NCBI GenBank assembly: GCA_003260075.1 | Contig: QLIY01000011.1 | Span: 111,063 to 175,062, forward strand | From: Phallusia mammillata | Lineage: Eukaryota; Chordata; Ascidiacea; Phlebobranchia; Ascidiidae | Length of the DNA stretch: 64,000 bases | Direction of reading: 5' to 3' | Notes under the pieces: model-generated | The model's database searches: none | Told to the model about the DNA's origin: nothing | What the model saw: only the letters and a program-made list of their open reading frames with translations | Position numbers and translations under genes: made by a program | Shown: positions 36,901 through 50,728 of the stretch, piece after piece | Layout of the letters: each line of letters begins with the position of its first letter | How positions within the stretch are numbered: the first letter of the stretch is position 1

Positions 36901-39900
36901 TGCTAGCCAATAGTGTATGAAACAAGGCCTCCCATTGCCAAAACATATTCATATTTGTGGTTTCAAGACTTCAACAATTGTCTTGTTTTCGGAATATTGC
37001 ATAAACTCTCCGCAATTGGGAACGTACTTGTTATAGGTAAAAGACGAAACGCATTGTAGTAGACTGTGAATGATATTGGATTGTAGTAACAATATGCAAG
37101 TTTTTGCATCTTTTGGCGTTTTAAATCCCATATGTCTCTGTGGATCTAGCACGTGGCAGAAGTTGGTGTAAAAACTTCTATGTTGTTGAGTTTGTCTTTC
37201 TGTTAAAGTGTATTACTGGGTAGTTTTTTGGTATTCAGCGTTTGTACTCACATAAAAAATGGTTCGGATTGTTATTTTCGCAGACACGAATCCAGTTGGA
37301 AACATTGAAGGGGTCGCATCAGGATTTAACAAAAGATCGCCATTCGCTAGTTCAGAAGCTGCGCGAAACTGAAGAGGTCATGTTGACGTCACAATCGAGT
37401 CTCGGAAAAGAAATCGAACATAAGCAGAGCGAACTTGCATCCAATGAAAGCAAGCTACAGTCGCTGATGCAGGAACTGAATGAAGCGAGAGATGAGATGA
37501 AAGCTACAATGGAGAAATCCGATCAAGAAATTAAGGTGAGTAGGTCGCCCACATTGAGCAGTTGGGAAAATTGGAAAACGAACAACAAGCATTGATCAGC
37601 TTAAATCTAAGTTGCTAACAGCAATATGTTATGTAGCATTTTACATATTGTTCAAATGAAAACAGTTTCGACAACGATTTTAAATTGCGTAATGTATTTT
37701 GTCGGACTACAAAAAAACTTAAAAAAATGTTAATAAATTTAGCTATAGTAAACCTTGATTAATCCGGACCTGTTTGTACCAAAAATTTTGTCCAGATTTG
37801 GCGAAGACCCAGAAAGCCTTACCACATTACAAATCATTTGTACCTCAAGTTTTGTCCCAATACGGCGAAGATGCGGATTAACTGAATCCGGTTTAACCGA
37901 GGTTTATCGTACAATAAGAAAATATATTTTGGATTTAATGCCTGCATGTATAACTGCTTCGTATTTTACGAGTAATATACCTGCAGACGTTACGCGAGCA
38001 ACTTGATGCCGAGCTCGGTGCGCGCAATGATGCGGAAAGTACGTCACGTGACACAGCAGCGCGACTAGCTGAGCGTCAGAGTGAGGTCGACGCGTTGAAG
38101 AAGTCGGTAGCTGGGATGACGTTGCGCAACGAAGAGGAGCAAAACAAGTAAGTCTGAAAGTTATTTTCGGTCTGCGATGACAAGTTTGCACTAGTGAGGA
38201 ATGTATGTTGGAAGCCTGTGAAAATAGAAGTAGAATCGGCTAGTCGTTGAACACACGTGTGCAAGCAAAAGATATAGCGTCTTTTGTTAAGGAGTTAAAG
38301 TGGTGTACATTCCAGCGATTGCATTTCACTAACTTAAGTAAAGACTCGTTTAAACTTAGTGGCAGTTGCAGAAGTATCACACGCATAAGTGTTAAGGCTT
38401 ATTTCGATCATGCTATGACAGCTTTGTTACGTTGAATATCCAATCCACAAAGTTTATTGCGTTTCTACTGTTGTATAATTGTAGCTCAGGCGTGATAGCC
38501 AGTATTTGACGTTTAGCATTCCGATCGCCAAACTCGTTGACTATTACAATAATTCGGCGTATTTTTGAGGCGACTGTAATTTGGCAACGCTCAGGGCGAT
38601 ACGAAAACAAGTGTGCCGGCTAAATACGCAGTGATGCTACGGAGCTTATCCTTCAGCGACACAAATCAGCGACAAATCGCCCACCCACCGGCGGGGAACT
38701 TATTTAATCTTAACCAACACGAAAACTTCGCTTGATAATGTGTGCTTCGTCTCGTCGTTGTAGACTTTCATCGGAGGTCTGCGCGCACCTGGCTTCCATC
38801 GCTGCTCTGGAGGAACGACTGGAAATGCTTAAGAGTGACGTCATCGACAAGGAAGCCGATACCAAACGTCACGCGCGTGACGCAAGCGATCTAAAGGAAA
38901 AATTGGAGGTGAGTTGTGGGTGTTTTTGTGTTTTGTTTTAAGTTTTGGCTTCGTTATCTTTTGTTGTCATGTAAGTAAATGCTCTTGGGTTGTTTTTTGA
39001 CACTGAAAATTTCATAATATTATGGGGAATGTGTTGTGCTCAACGTCAGTGTTCCTGTGTTTAAATGAGGGCAACTTATGCTACAAATAAAAGGTTTAAA
39101 ATTACAATGAAAACAAGCAATAAGCAGTGTTTAATTTGGTTGCCTGAATCTGTCATTAATCACCACCTGTTAAACTTTACCCAACAAAGTGCTTTAAATT
39201 GTTACAAATTTCTTCGTAAATGCTATTCCGTGTAATGCTAAGGTAGCTTGAAATAGTCTGTTTCTTTTTGTTTTGAACCACAGTCCCAAAATCTTGTCAA
39301 CATAAAAACTAAAAAAAAGTCGTTTTAACAAGGTAGGATATGTTGTTTGTTGTTGCATAGAAATCTTGTGAGGATCTTGAAACGTCGAACATGAATCTAA
39401 AAGCTGTGCAACTCGAACTTGAAGAAACTCTGTCGAAACTCGAGTCCATTCAAAAGGAGTTGAGTGAAATGAAGAAGCAAAACTCGACTTTGGATGAGTG
39501 CAAACTCGACATGGAGAAAGAACTCAACGAAAAAGTGGATTATATTCAGTTATTAGAGGTGAATTCTTGTTCAGCTGTTTTGAAAAGGGAACTCGTGGAC
39601 TGCAATAATCGATCTAGAGTCTGAAATATCGACAAATTGGGAACAAATAAGATTTAAAAGACTAAAAATTTTCGTTCTTGTATCGTTTTCAATGTTGTAG
39701 AGAATAATGCCATGTTTTTTTTAGCTTTTACAAGCTGTTAAATTTAGATTGCCAAATTGTAAGCTTTCGTCACTTGTAAGATTGCTTTCTGTTTTTTCTT
39801 ACAAATAAGACCAAAGTTTTTTTTGGCGAGCGTCTTTATTACACAAGTGCGATATTATAGTTTTGGCTGTAATCTGTAAATATATATACGGGATACACTG

Positions 39901-42121
39901 CAACTAAGCTTCTTATTTGTGTTGCAGGCTGAACTGGAAGAAAAGGGCCGTGAGTTTGATCACCTTGAAGAGAAACTGATATCGGTTTCCGAACAATTGA
40001 AATCAGCTGTGCAGGAGAAAGATGCTCGATTAATGGAATGGAAACAACATAGAGAAAATCTTCAATCCCACGTAAGGGGGGGGGGAATATTATAGTTTTG
40101 GCTGTAATCTGTAAATATATATACGGGATTCACTGCAACTAAGCTTCTCATTTGTGTTGCAGGCTGAACTGGAAGAAAAGGGTCGTGAGTTTGATCACAC
40201 CGAAGAGAAACTGACATCGGTTTCCGAACAATTGAAATCAGCTGTGCAGGAGAAAGATGCTAGATTAATGGAATGGAAACAACATAGAGAAAATCTTCAA
40301 TCCCACGTAAGACTTTTTGTGCTTTTTTGCATACAAAACGTTTAAACCTATGTAATTGTCCGATGCAAACACGGGCATGTAATTTTGGTTATTCAAATAA
40401 AAACAGTTTTGTATTCTGTAACCTGCAGACAGCACACAATAATTTCGCCCGTAAAGTCTCATCAGTGTAGCGGTATGTCAACATGCAAAGGTTTGGTGCT
40501 TTTGTAATGAATTTACCTCATTGCAGCATTTGGGCAGTTTTGGCATTGTCTTCAATTTAGACAATTTTTTATGTCCTAAATGTTTGGTTCTGATAGTATG
40601 ATCATCAGTACCGGTTTCTTATTCAAATAGAACAGCTTGGGACACTTGAACTTCGTCTTTTGATGTCCCTTTTTGTGTTGTAACAGATTAAGACACTGAA
40701 CGAGGAGAAGGGAGCGTTTGCGAACGATTTGATGGCAGAACGCGAATCACATCAAGTGATGGTTGCCGAGATGAAGAAGGAACAGGAAAAGATGATGGAA
40801 GAGAAAAATCAACTGGAAGAAAAAATGGAAACTGAAGCGTGAGTAGAATCGATGTCGTTTTCCTTAAAACACTGCTTTATTATTAGAAACTGATGTTGTT
40901 TAGTGCTGACATGTTAGATTGGGGGGGGGGCGGTTGCTGAGATGAAGAAGGAACAGGAAAAGATGACGGAAGAGAAAAATCAACTGGAAGAAAAAATGGA
41001 ATCTGAAGCGTGAGTAGAATTGATTTATTTTTCCTCAAAAACAATGCTTTATTATTAGAAACTGATGTTGTTTAGTGCTGACATGTTAGATTGGGTTGTA
41101 CAATCTTTTAATACTTATGCTGAAAAAAATGCGTTTCTTGTGTGAACATGCGGAAACTTGATACCGTAATAGCGAATACTTTCTTAACCGTCATCCAAAA
41201 ATAAAAATGGTGCGTTTTTTGTTGCTACTGCTTTTCCAAAGGTTGGCAAACCTTAGGGTGAAAAAGGGTGCATGCAGTATTTGGTCTCAGTGTTGTAAAG
41301 AACTCCTTAGCATGTGTATATTCAATGTAATTGAAATAACCAACAAGTTTTAGCTCCTGCATGTGGAAATATTAGGCGCTGGAAATCTATGTGGTAGTTA
41401 TACCCAGAATTATGACGAACCAGATTTTTCATGTTCGGGTTTGGGCTTCAGTTTGAATAAAATAGGCTTGATTAGGGCATGACGTTACGCAAGGTCATAT
41501 TTGTGACCTAATTTACCGCGTTTAAAAAAGTCAGGTTCTGGTCTGCTTACAATTCTGATATAGCCAACTTTGATTTGAACCATAATTTTTGTCGAATATT
41601 TCAGCAAGAACCTTGAAGAGCGAATCAAAGCGATGGATTCCGCTCAGGAAATTTTGACCTCACACAAAGACGAGCTTCAGTCGATGGTTGACAAGCTGGA
41701 AGAGCAATTGTCCAACGACAAGGAGCAACACACGAAAGCCCAGGAAAGGTTCGAAACCGAATTGAAGTCAAAAAGCGACAAACTGACGGAAATTCAAAAT
41801 CAGATTGTAAGTTTGTATTTACTGTGTAAAAAGCTTGCACGAAATCGCCGAAACTGATGTTGTAAAGGAACTGAAAATCAAAATAAAATCGTAACCGTTA
41901 CGAGCTGTGCAGCGTATCCTATCTCGAAATTCTGCTGTGTATAGGACAAACTATAGTGTCTCAGACCTTTTGCTGTTGAACATTCTGGAATTTGCAACCT
42001 GCAAACGCGTACTTATAACCTCGTTGTTTATCATCAATTAAAAAAAATCACTTCCATTTGACAAATTACTACTAATTGTCCCTATATGACATACATATAG
42101 TATACTATATGTCAACCAATA

Positions 42122-42167
<46 letters not shown>

Positions 42168-43329
42168 AGTTTACAATAGGAAAAAAATGGCTGTTCGCTA
42201 CCAAACGCCTGATACCATTATCACCAGTTAAGAATTTTAATTGATTGTAGGACGAAAAGAGTAGGGAAATGGAAACTGCCGAAGCAGAACGTGTAGTGAG
42301 TGAATCTCGACTTCAAATGGAAATCAAGGCTTTATCAGAAAATCTCAACACTGTACGGTCGGAGTGGGCTGCAACAACCCAAAAACTCGAAGCTGTAAAT
42401 CATGAGAAAGCTGACATGAAGGGACAGATCGTACAACTTCAGGTATTCACAGTTGCTATTGGTCATATGTTTTTTTTGTTCTTTTTATTTTTACGTATTT
42501 TCACCATAAATTAAAAGGATTTAGTGTTGCAAAATTCTATCTGCTTTAAGAATTAGTTGTTGCAAAATACTGTCGGAAAATAGAAGGACGCATTAGAATG
42601 TAGAGATTGTCTGGTAAAGTTGTGGCAAATCATTCTACATATAGGTTGTATTTGAGTATTTGTCTTTATTGATGTCGTTTTGCCACCAGACGACAGAGCA
42701 GAGTAACACCGACGAGCGCCGCGCTTTGTTGGAGCGCTGCCTTAACTCCGAGCAACAGGTTGAGCAACTTCGTGCCAAGGTTGCTGACATCCAGAGAAAA
42801 TTAGAAGACGCACACTCAGCCATGCACGAGCTCGGGAGAGAAAATCAAGCCTTGCAAGTAAGAATGCACTTATTTGTCACAAACTATTTGATTTTAAACG
42901 GACCTTACTTGAACCAAAACTTTTTCTAACCTTTGTGTTGCAAATAAGAAGTTTACTACTACTGTTTAATAATCACGGGTAGTATTTACCGGCCGTTATC
43001 TAACGCCTGCGGAAATTAAAATCGTTAAATCACCGCGGGAGACTCTAGACTGTTTTTCGCTTTCTTTGCAACTAATTGCCACCTCCAATGAACAACAGAA
43101 TCGCGTCTTGGATGCAAACTTGCTTCTTGAAGCAAATAATTAATCCATTTGCTAACTTGCACCTGCTTGCGTTCAAGGATGTTTCAAATATATCAATTAA
43201 TTGTCTATTTGTATGTTTGGGCATAAGTTTATTTGCTTGCCCCCAGTCTTTAGTTGCAAAGTGCGTGTGCATTAAATATGACTTGTTTAACAGGTAAAAC
43301 ACACCACAACGATTTCACGCCAGTGGACT

Positions 43330-43419
<90 letters not shown>

Positions 43420-43589
43420 GCTCGGCCTGCAGCCGGGGATTCACCCTCACGGTACGACGTCATCACTGTCGTCACTGTGGAGGAATCTTCTGTGCCGAAT
43501 GTTCATCGCGAACCGCCACCGTGGCAGCTTCCAAGAACCCAGTGCGCGTGTGTGAACGATGTTTTGACGAACTGTTGGTTGCAGGTTGA
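26294..43589 (+). CDS. EEA1: early endosome antigen 1 (EEA1), about 32 exons
   Basis: EEA1 is a Rab5 effector and PI3P-binding tether that drives early-endosome docking. Exons start 26294, 26583, 26741, 27168, 27805, 28064, 28296, 28556, 29673, 30157, 30684, 31079, 31404, 32159, 32334, 33049, 33327, 33822, 34463, 35026, 36405, 36716, 37284, 37987, 38764, 39361, 40163, 40687, 41605, 42251, 42690 and 43294; phases agree throughout. The N-terminus has MLNRLRKNF and a C2H2 zinc finger (GFICPMCMVSLPSPEALQSH) that in EEA1 binds Rab5. A coiled coil of about 1400 residues follows, with EEA1-specific stretches (EEKWYSEELKKE, VLKKELVQVQTLMD, DERRALLERCL). The last exon encodes a FYVE finger (RRHHCRHCG, FCAEC, RVCERC). 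Estimated length is about 1560 residues against 1411 in human. A run of 89 G (43330-43418) replaces the start of the FYVE domain, and junctions at 34631, 36215, 40076 and 40921 duplicate exons. Confidence 0.94.
29175..29420. repeat. three-unit tandem repeat in EEA1 intron
   Basis: Three imperfect units of roughly 90 bases share AACAGCTGATRACCTGTTTT, CAAAAGCATTAAA, a GTCTCTTTATT-like block and CATGATTATTCC. Non-coding. Confidence 0.5.
30876..30944. other. long poly-G run (probable scaffold gap) in EEA1 intron
   Basis: Sixty-nine G without repeated flanks. Neighbouring exons splice in phase across it. Confidence 0.65.
31692..31871. mobile_element. hAT-type MITE, TIR CAGTGGTGGGATTC, perfect 8-bp TSD
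   Basis: The 180-base unit starts CAGTGGTGGGATTCA and ends TGAATCCCACCACTG. It is flanked by ATATTAAC at 31684-31691 and 31872-31879. No coding capacity. Confidence 0.92.
32643..32995. repeat. short tandem repeat duplicated by a poly-G junction
   Basis: A unit of about 45 bases (GGGTTGAGAACCTCTGCTAC plus AAAGGAAGAAAAATA) occurs twice before and twice after the 10-G run at 32815-32824. The true locus probably has two units. The GGTTGAGAACC core resembles a hAT terminus, but I cannot bound an element. Confidence 0.5.
34631..34642. other. poly-G junction duplicating the end of an EEA1 exon
   Basis: The exon end coding SAEEQLQASEQQIAKL to TEAELK appears before (to 34631) and after (34643-34750). 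One copy gives the correct phase into the exon at 35026. Confidence 0.8.
34817..34979. mobile_element. probable relic of the CAGAGTTGTAA hAT-type family
   Basis: Ends CAAAGTTGGAAGCCG and (reverse complement) CAAGAGCGGTAAGCCGG resemble the termini at 12060-12704, and the body is rich in GGGCC/CCCGG like the other copies. No matching target duplication seen. Confidence 0.4.
36215..36225. other. poly-G junction duplicating a whole EEA1 exon
   Basis: The exon coding TQINQLKQDHSVEVANLRGS is present at 35995-36203 and 36405-36613 with several amino acid differences (for example QRNNVEAEAERTKRE against QRNNFEAEVERVKRE). Introns on both sides also correspond. Probably two haplotypes, although a true exon duplication cannot be excluded from sequence alone. 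Confidence 0.7.
40076..40085. other. poly-G junction duplicating a 144-base EEA1 exon
   Basis: Exon copies 39928-40071 and 40163-40306 are nearly identical and both flanked by valid splice sites. Confidence 0.75.
40921..40930. other. poly-G junction duplicating the end of an EEA1 exon
   Basis: Exactly ten G. The exon end coding AEMKKEQEKM to KMETEA and its donor are repeated at 40933-41010. Confidence 0.75.
41405..41557. mobile_element. probable relic of the CAGAGTTGTAA hAT-type family
   Basis: It starts CAGAATTATGACGAACC and ends GCTTACAATTCTG, which inverts to CAGAATTGTAAGC. The TTCGGGTTTGGGCTT and AGGCTTGATTAGGGC blocks match the longer copies. The target duplication is not convincing. 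Confidence 0.5.
42122..42166. other. long poly-G run (probable scaffold gap) in EEA1 intron
   Basis: Forty-five G without repeated flanks. Confidence 0.65.
43330..43418. other. 89-G run interrupting the EEA1 FYVE exon
   Basis: It sits between SRQWT and CSACSRGF of the last exon, where other EEA1 proteins have a short stretch containing the conserved WxxD motif. It is most likely a gap. The poly-glycine (plus) and poly-proline (minus) frames through it are not real. Confidence 0.75.
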
Positions 43590-44721
43590 TACATGCCTTG
43601 TTCGGTTCTAGATGAGTCACATCACGATTCCTGCACTGTAGCAGGTCGAAATTCGCAGGTAATTTCACCACCAGAAACTTTCATCCAAATACTGTCTGCA
43701 CACCTGTAATGTGGAATCAAAAACCAGATTTGTAAAAAGGTTAATGCAATCTAGCTGGTGGCAAATCGAAATAAAACATTCTTTGAAATGCACTGGACTA
43801 CAAATTAAATCTTATCCTCTAAAAGAATATCTTTTGCCGACAAGTGTATTCATTGGTGCTGATTGACACAAAATAGAGTAACATGGACAAATGTTGATCC
43901 AAGACTACCCTAAACCATATTGGACATTTTAACCTTTCTGTTACTAGGTTAGGTGGTTGTATAAGAGTGAGTCCGTTAGAAAATCGTAGCAAAAACAAGC
44001 CAGTGTTCCAAATTAGAATGTAGGTTTCTATATTTGTTCTACTCGCTTTCATGCATTCAAATCTTAAACCGTCACTGTTTCACCTGTTGTCACACGAAGG
44101 ACTGTGAAAGCCTGCGATTTGCCAACATATACCTTCGCATACAATGCATCTGCCTGTTAAAAAATTATCACCATTTTATTAATTGTCTGAAGTCCTTGTG
44201 TATAGGGACGGCACTTTTATCATTTACTGCTGAATACAATTCTATCTGGCCTTGCTGTCTGCGTTAGGTTACTGTTTCTGTGTATTAACGTTTCTTCATG
44301 TTCACGAAAAACTAATTAAAAAGACATTGCCAGCGGTAAAACTGATTTTAGTGGCAAATTGATTTGAGTTTTTAATGCCAGGATGGCCTTGCTTCAGTCA
44401 AGGCCATCTTTACGAACTGCAGCAAATTTCCTTGTGTGCAATATATCATGTGTGTCCATTTCTATAATTGCAGTCACATATTAATCGTCTTTTGTCCTTC
44501 CCAAATAAATATTCGTTGTTTCCGAAATTGTTGTACTGTGAAGTGAACTCTGGCTTTACTTGTAACATAATGAGCTTTAAAATAGTCAGAAATAGTACTT
44601 ATCAGTCACACTATCAAACAGCATTTTTGCTTGCTTTTTAGAGAGATACAAAAAAAGCAGCTTTCTTGATAAGCATTACAAAATTATCTTGTAAAGTTTA
44701 AAACTAAAATGAAAAAAGTTT
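43590..44721. other. EEA1 3' UTR and spacer
   Basis: AATAAA hexamers occur at 43770-43775 and 44504-44509, either of which could end EEA1 transcripts. A perfect 10-base stem (44382-44391 with 44399-44408, 7-base loop) lies between them. No coding exon seen. Confidence 0.5.
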
Positions 44722-44840
44722 GTCAGAAGTGGGATTCGAACCCACGCCTCCATTCGGAGACCAGAACACCCAACCACCGCATTGCGGCGAAGAACGATCG
44801 TTCTTGAGTCTGGCGCCTTAGACCACTCGGCCATCCTGAC
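44722..44840 (-). tRNA. tRNA-Leu (anticodon CAA) with intron
   Basis: Read on the minus strand the gene begins GTCAGGATGGCCGAGTGGTC, has the extended variable arm TGGTCTCCGAATGGAGGCGTG and the T-arm GGGTTCGAATCCC, and ends in an acceptor strand matching the 5' end. The anticodon CAA is at 44804-44806. The roughly 40 extra bases after the anticodon are the intron typical of eukaryotic tRNA-Leu(CAA). Confidence 0.93.
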
Positions 44841-45388
44841 TTGCTTTTGTCTGTGGCGAAGTTTGCTATGTCAAACACAAACAGGGGCGCCACTCATTTG
44901 ATATCAAATTGCTGTGTGTTGTATATGTTCCTTTAGGCAAACTTCTAATTGAATGTAACAAATGGTTACGCAAAAGCATTTATAAGGAAACAAATATCAG
45001 TTTAATGGCTATATTAACTGATGATTTAATAATTACTGAAAATTAAAAACAACTATACAACTGGACTCGAAAGATCATCAAAGGCCAAACTACAACCGAA
45101 CACGAAAGAATATCAACGGTCAAACTTGTTGTACTTGGTTTAAGTTGCGCGATAAATAGATTTTAAAAGTGTATTGATTTTCAATCAAACTTTGCTGAAC
45201 ATATATATTTTTTACTGAATTGTTAACCAAGGAACTTTTACCCTCCTGCCTTTGCAGTGTAATAGCAATATAAGTAATAGCCAAGAAAATCCAAAATAGG
45301 TTCCAAAAGATTGGCAAGGACCATTTTAAATGGGATTAGATATCTATGTCACCAGTTGCCGGCTTGGAAACTGGCGAAGCGCATCGAG

Positions 45389-45542
45389 TGACGTAAGCGT
45401 CGACGTGTATCTCTTAGTCACGTGACCGAGACGGCTTCCTGCTTACGGCGATAGAGGGAGTTCGATTTCTTTTCTCAAGCCGGTTACACGCTGGCAGTTT
45501 GTACGCAAGTCGACAGCAGCGACGTCACTATATTTTTACGTG
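45389..45542. promoter_or_regulatory. cluster of ACGT-core motifs upstream of SEC61A
   Basis: Five ACGT cores lie within 155 bases just upstream of the SEC61A start: TGACGTAA (45389), GACGTG (45402), the palindrome GTCACGTGAC (45417-45426), GACGTCA (45521) and TTACGTG (about 45536). ACGT cores are the core of binding sites for bZIP factors such as CREB, ATF6 and XBP1, and CACGTG is an E-box. SEC61A is an unfolded-protein-response target in animals. Functional use here is inference. Confidence 0.45.
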
Positions 45543-45627
45543 TTTACTTGAAAGAAGCGGAGAACAGTGTCAGATTGCTTACCAGCTGAGTATTACAAAG
45601 TAACAAGTAACAACTGAAGACTGCAAG

Positions 45628-48563
<2,936 letters not shown>

Positions 48564-49231
48564 GCGTACAACGGGAACAGTACGCCATTCAATGCAGTTG
48601 CCAGCACTTGGTCTTTTCACCGAATCGACGCCTTTCTATGTCTATTCCTCTGAAGGCATCTATCTCTGGCTAGCTTGTGGTCTTTCCATGGGCGCTGCTG
48701 GCAAACTTTCGTAAGACTCAATTGTGTTGAACCGGCGTAGGACTTCCAGCGTGCCATATTGTTTCGAAAAAAGCGGTGTTCATTTTTCTATTGCCTTGTA
48801 CTGATTGATATGTCTCTATCTTATCGCAAAACGCCTATTGTGAGCGTTGCCACCGTGTGCGCCCGTTTAGTTGTGTACATAACGTGACCAAAGTTTTTTT
48901 AATGCGCGTGCCGGTAATGCGGACTTCACAAAAAGCTGCTACCTTGCACAAGTTGTGTGATTATTTATTGTCGCAAATCAACTGAAATGCCTGTCACATG
49001 TAAACACTGAATTGACGCCACACTGAATTGGAAGTTAGCGAACAATGTAACCCTTGGACTTACCTTTTGATGAGCAGAACCAACCTTTTCAAGTGGCATA
49101 CTTTTCTGTCTGGTTTGAGTGCGATTTGTGTAGTAGCTTTTGGCAAAATGTGATTGTCATGCATAGTACGGTAATTATGAACCCCGCGTTTTGGTTTTGC
49201 AAGCATTGCTGCCGAGCAATGTCGGTTTGGG

Positions 49232-49237
49232 AATAAA
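49232..49237 (+). promoter_or_regulatory. candidate SEC61A polyadenylation signal
   Basis: AATAAA about 670 bases after the SEC61A stop codon, implying a long 3' UTR. Confidence 0.4.
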
Positions 49238-49787
49238 AGTTTGGACTGGAGTATTTTGCTGATTCTCTAGTTGAGATGTAGCCGAGTAGCCAGATAGTTA
49301 ACCAAGCCAACAGTTCGCTAAATGGACTGAAGCGCTTAACCAACATACAGCATTAAAGATTCCGATCGCCACTCTTTAAGTTCGAACCCCAGGAAACAAT
49401 TTCCAGTTGAACAACTAGGCTGCACGCGTTTATCACAGCGATAGTGTCGAATGGAGTAGTACATATAAGGATGGAAAACATGGAGCCAGTGGCTTCAAAT
49501 GTGCTTTTTTAGATTAAAGAAAGATCACACGTAAAATGGTTTCACGTAATATGACAAAAAATTATCTGCTAACTTCGTGTCGCTTGTTAGATGCAATGTA
49601 GGCTACAGTTGCTTGATTGTTTTGAGACAGATAATAAAATTCATTGGACGCAACAAATCATTAGCCACGCTATGATATATTTGCACAGACTTTAATGCTC
49701 ATGTCTGATATTACAAGAAAGGTGTTATTAACCAAGATCCAAACGGTGGAAACGAAGTTACATTGGAACACTATATACGGATCTGTT

Positions 49788-49874
49788 CATAAGTTTAATG
49801 GTAAAAATAACGGAAAAAGCGACATGCTTTATTGTTCAAACGTTTGGGCCGTTATTTTTACCATTAAACTTATG
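49788..49874. repeat. perfect 26-bp inverted repeat with 35-base loop
   Basis: The 26 bases at 49788-49813 (CATAAGTTTAATGGTAAAAA...) are the exact reverse complement of 49849-49874. A 12-base direct repeat GAAGTTACATTG lies just outside each arm region (about 49754 and 49873). Confidence 0.8.
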
Positions 49875-50728
49875 AAGTTACATTGTTTTGTGACAAAACC
49901 CTTTAAATTTAAAAAAATCTATGCCATTTTCTCTCATTGGACTTGGGAAATAATATTATTTTCAGATTTTGCGCAGCAGTCGCTGAATAAAAGATTTGGA
50001 AAATTGCGAGACCACGTGCAATGCTTTGGGAGTATTTGTAATTTTGTATTGGCAGAAAAGTCCAACCAATTGAGGTCAACAGGAAAACAAGGAAATATGT
50101 AATTAAAAGCCGCTTCAAGTTTGTTACTGCACAGTCAATCGGTAGATTCTAATAATGCAATTATTTTGTTAATCGAAATCATAAAGCGTTTTAAGTGTTT
50201 ATTGTTACAGCGTACTTTTAATTAAGTCGGAACTGAAGAGAAGTGCTAGATGTTAATATGTTTTTGAACCCTGACCCATCCAGGCAGTTGTGTTCCAAAT
50301 TTAACCAAACAGGCAATCAAAGAGGTCTTTCCAGAAGTGTTTGCACTGTCAGAAAAGTATACAAACAAAATTCAAGCAGTACGTCAAATATACATCCCTA
50401 ATTTGCAGTGGAGTTTATTACTTTCATTCAGAAAATAAGTTTTGTTGTTAAGTTACAAATTTAGGTATTTCAATATTTTTCAATTTAGTTCAATTTATTT
50501 TTAAACTTTGTCAGTGTAGCATATTTCAATTACCATGTTAGTGTAGAAGAGTACAGTGTAAAAATCTCAGAGTCAGTTTAAGCAGACTTTATTGATATTT
50601 TTTTGGCAATATTATCATGAGCTAAGCTATCTATAAAATGTATAGGTGAGCAAAACGCAAGCCCACAGGATACTAAGACTGCACCACTGTGTGTAATTGA
50701 AACCAAAGAGCAGGTATTCATTGAAAAC

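Larger units (their letters stand above)
48564..50728. other. SEC61A 3' UTR and intergenic region
   Basis: It contains the SEC61A polyadenylation signal (49232-49237), a weak tRNA-like segment near 49279-49390, a perfect inverted repeat at 49788-49874, and otherwise AT-rich sequence without recognisable exons. The longest frame (49695-50102) looks like chance. Confidence 0.5.

Noticed and set aside
43250..43475. Minus-strand frames with long poly-proline tracts
   Set aside because: They are the complement of the 89-G run in the EEA1 FYVE exon, probably a gap.
49279..49390. tRNA-like A box (TAGCCGAGTAGCC) and B box (TTCGAACCCC)
   Set aside because: The boxes are about 100 bases apart and no cloverleaf can be drawn; at best an old SINE fragment.
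49695..50102. 135-codon plus-strand frame
   Set aside because: It spans the inverted repeat at 49788-49874, shows no domain and has no splice or promoter context; looks like chance in AT-rich DNA.
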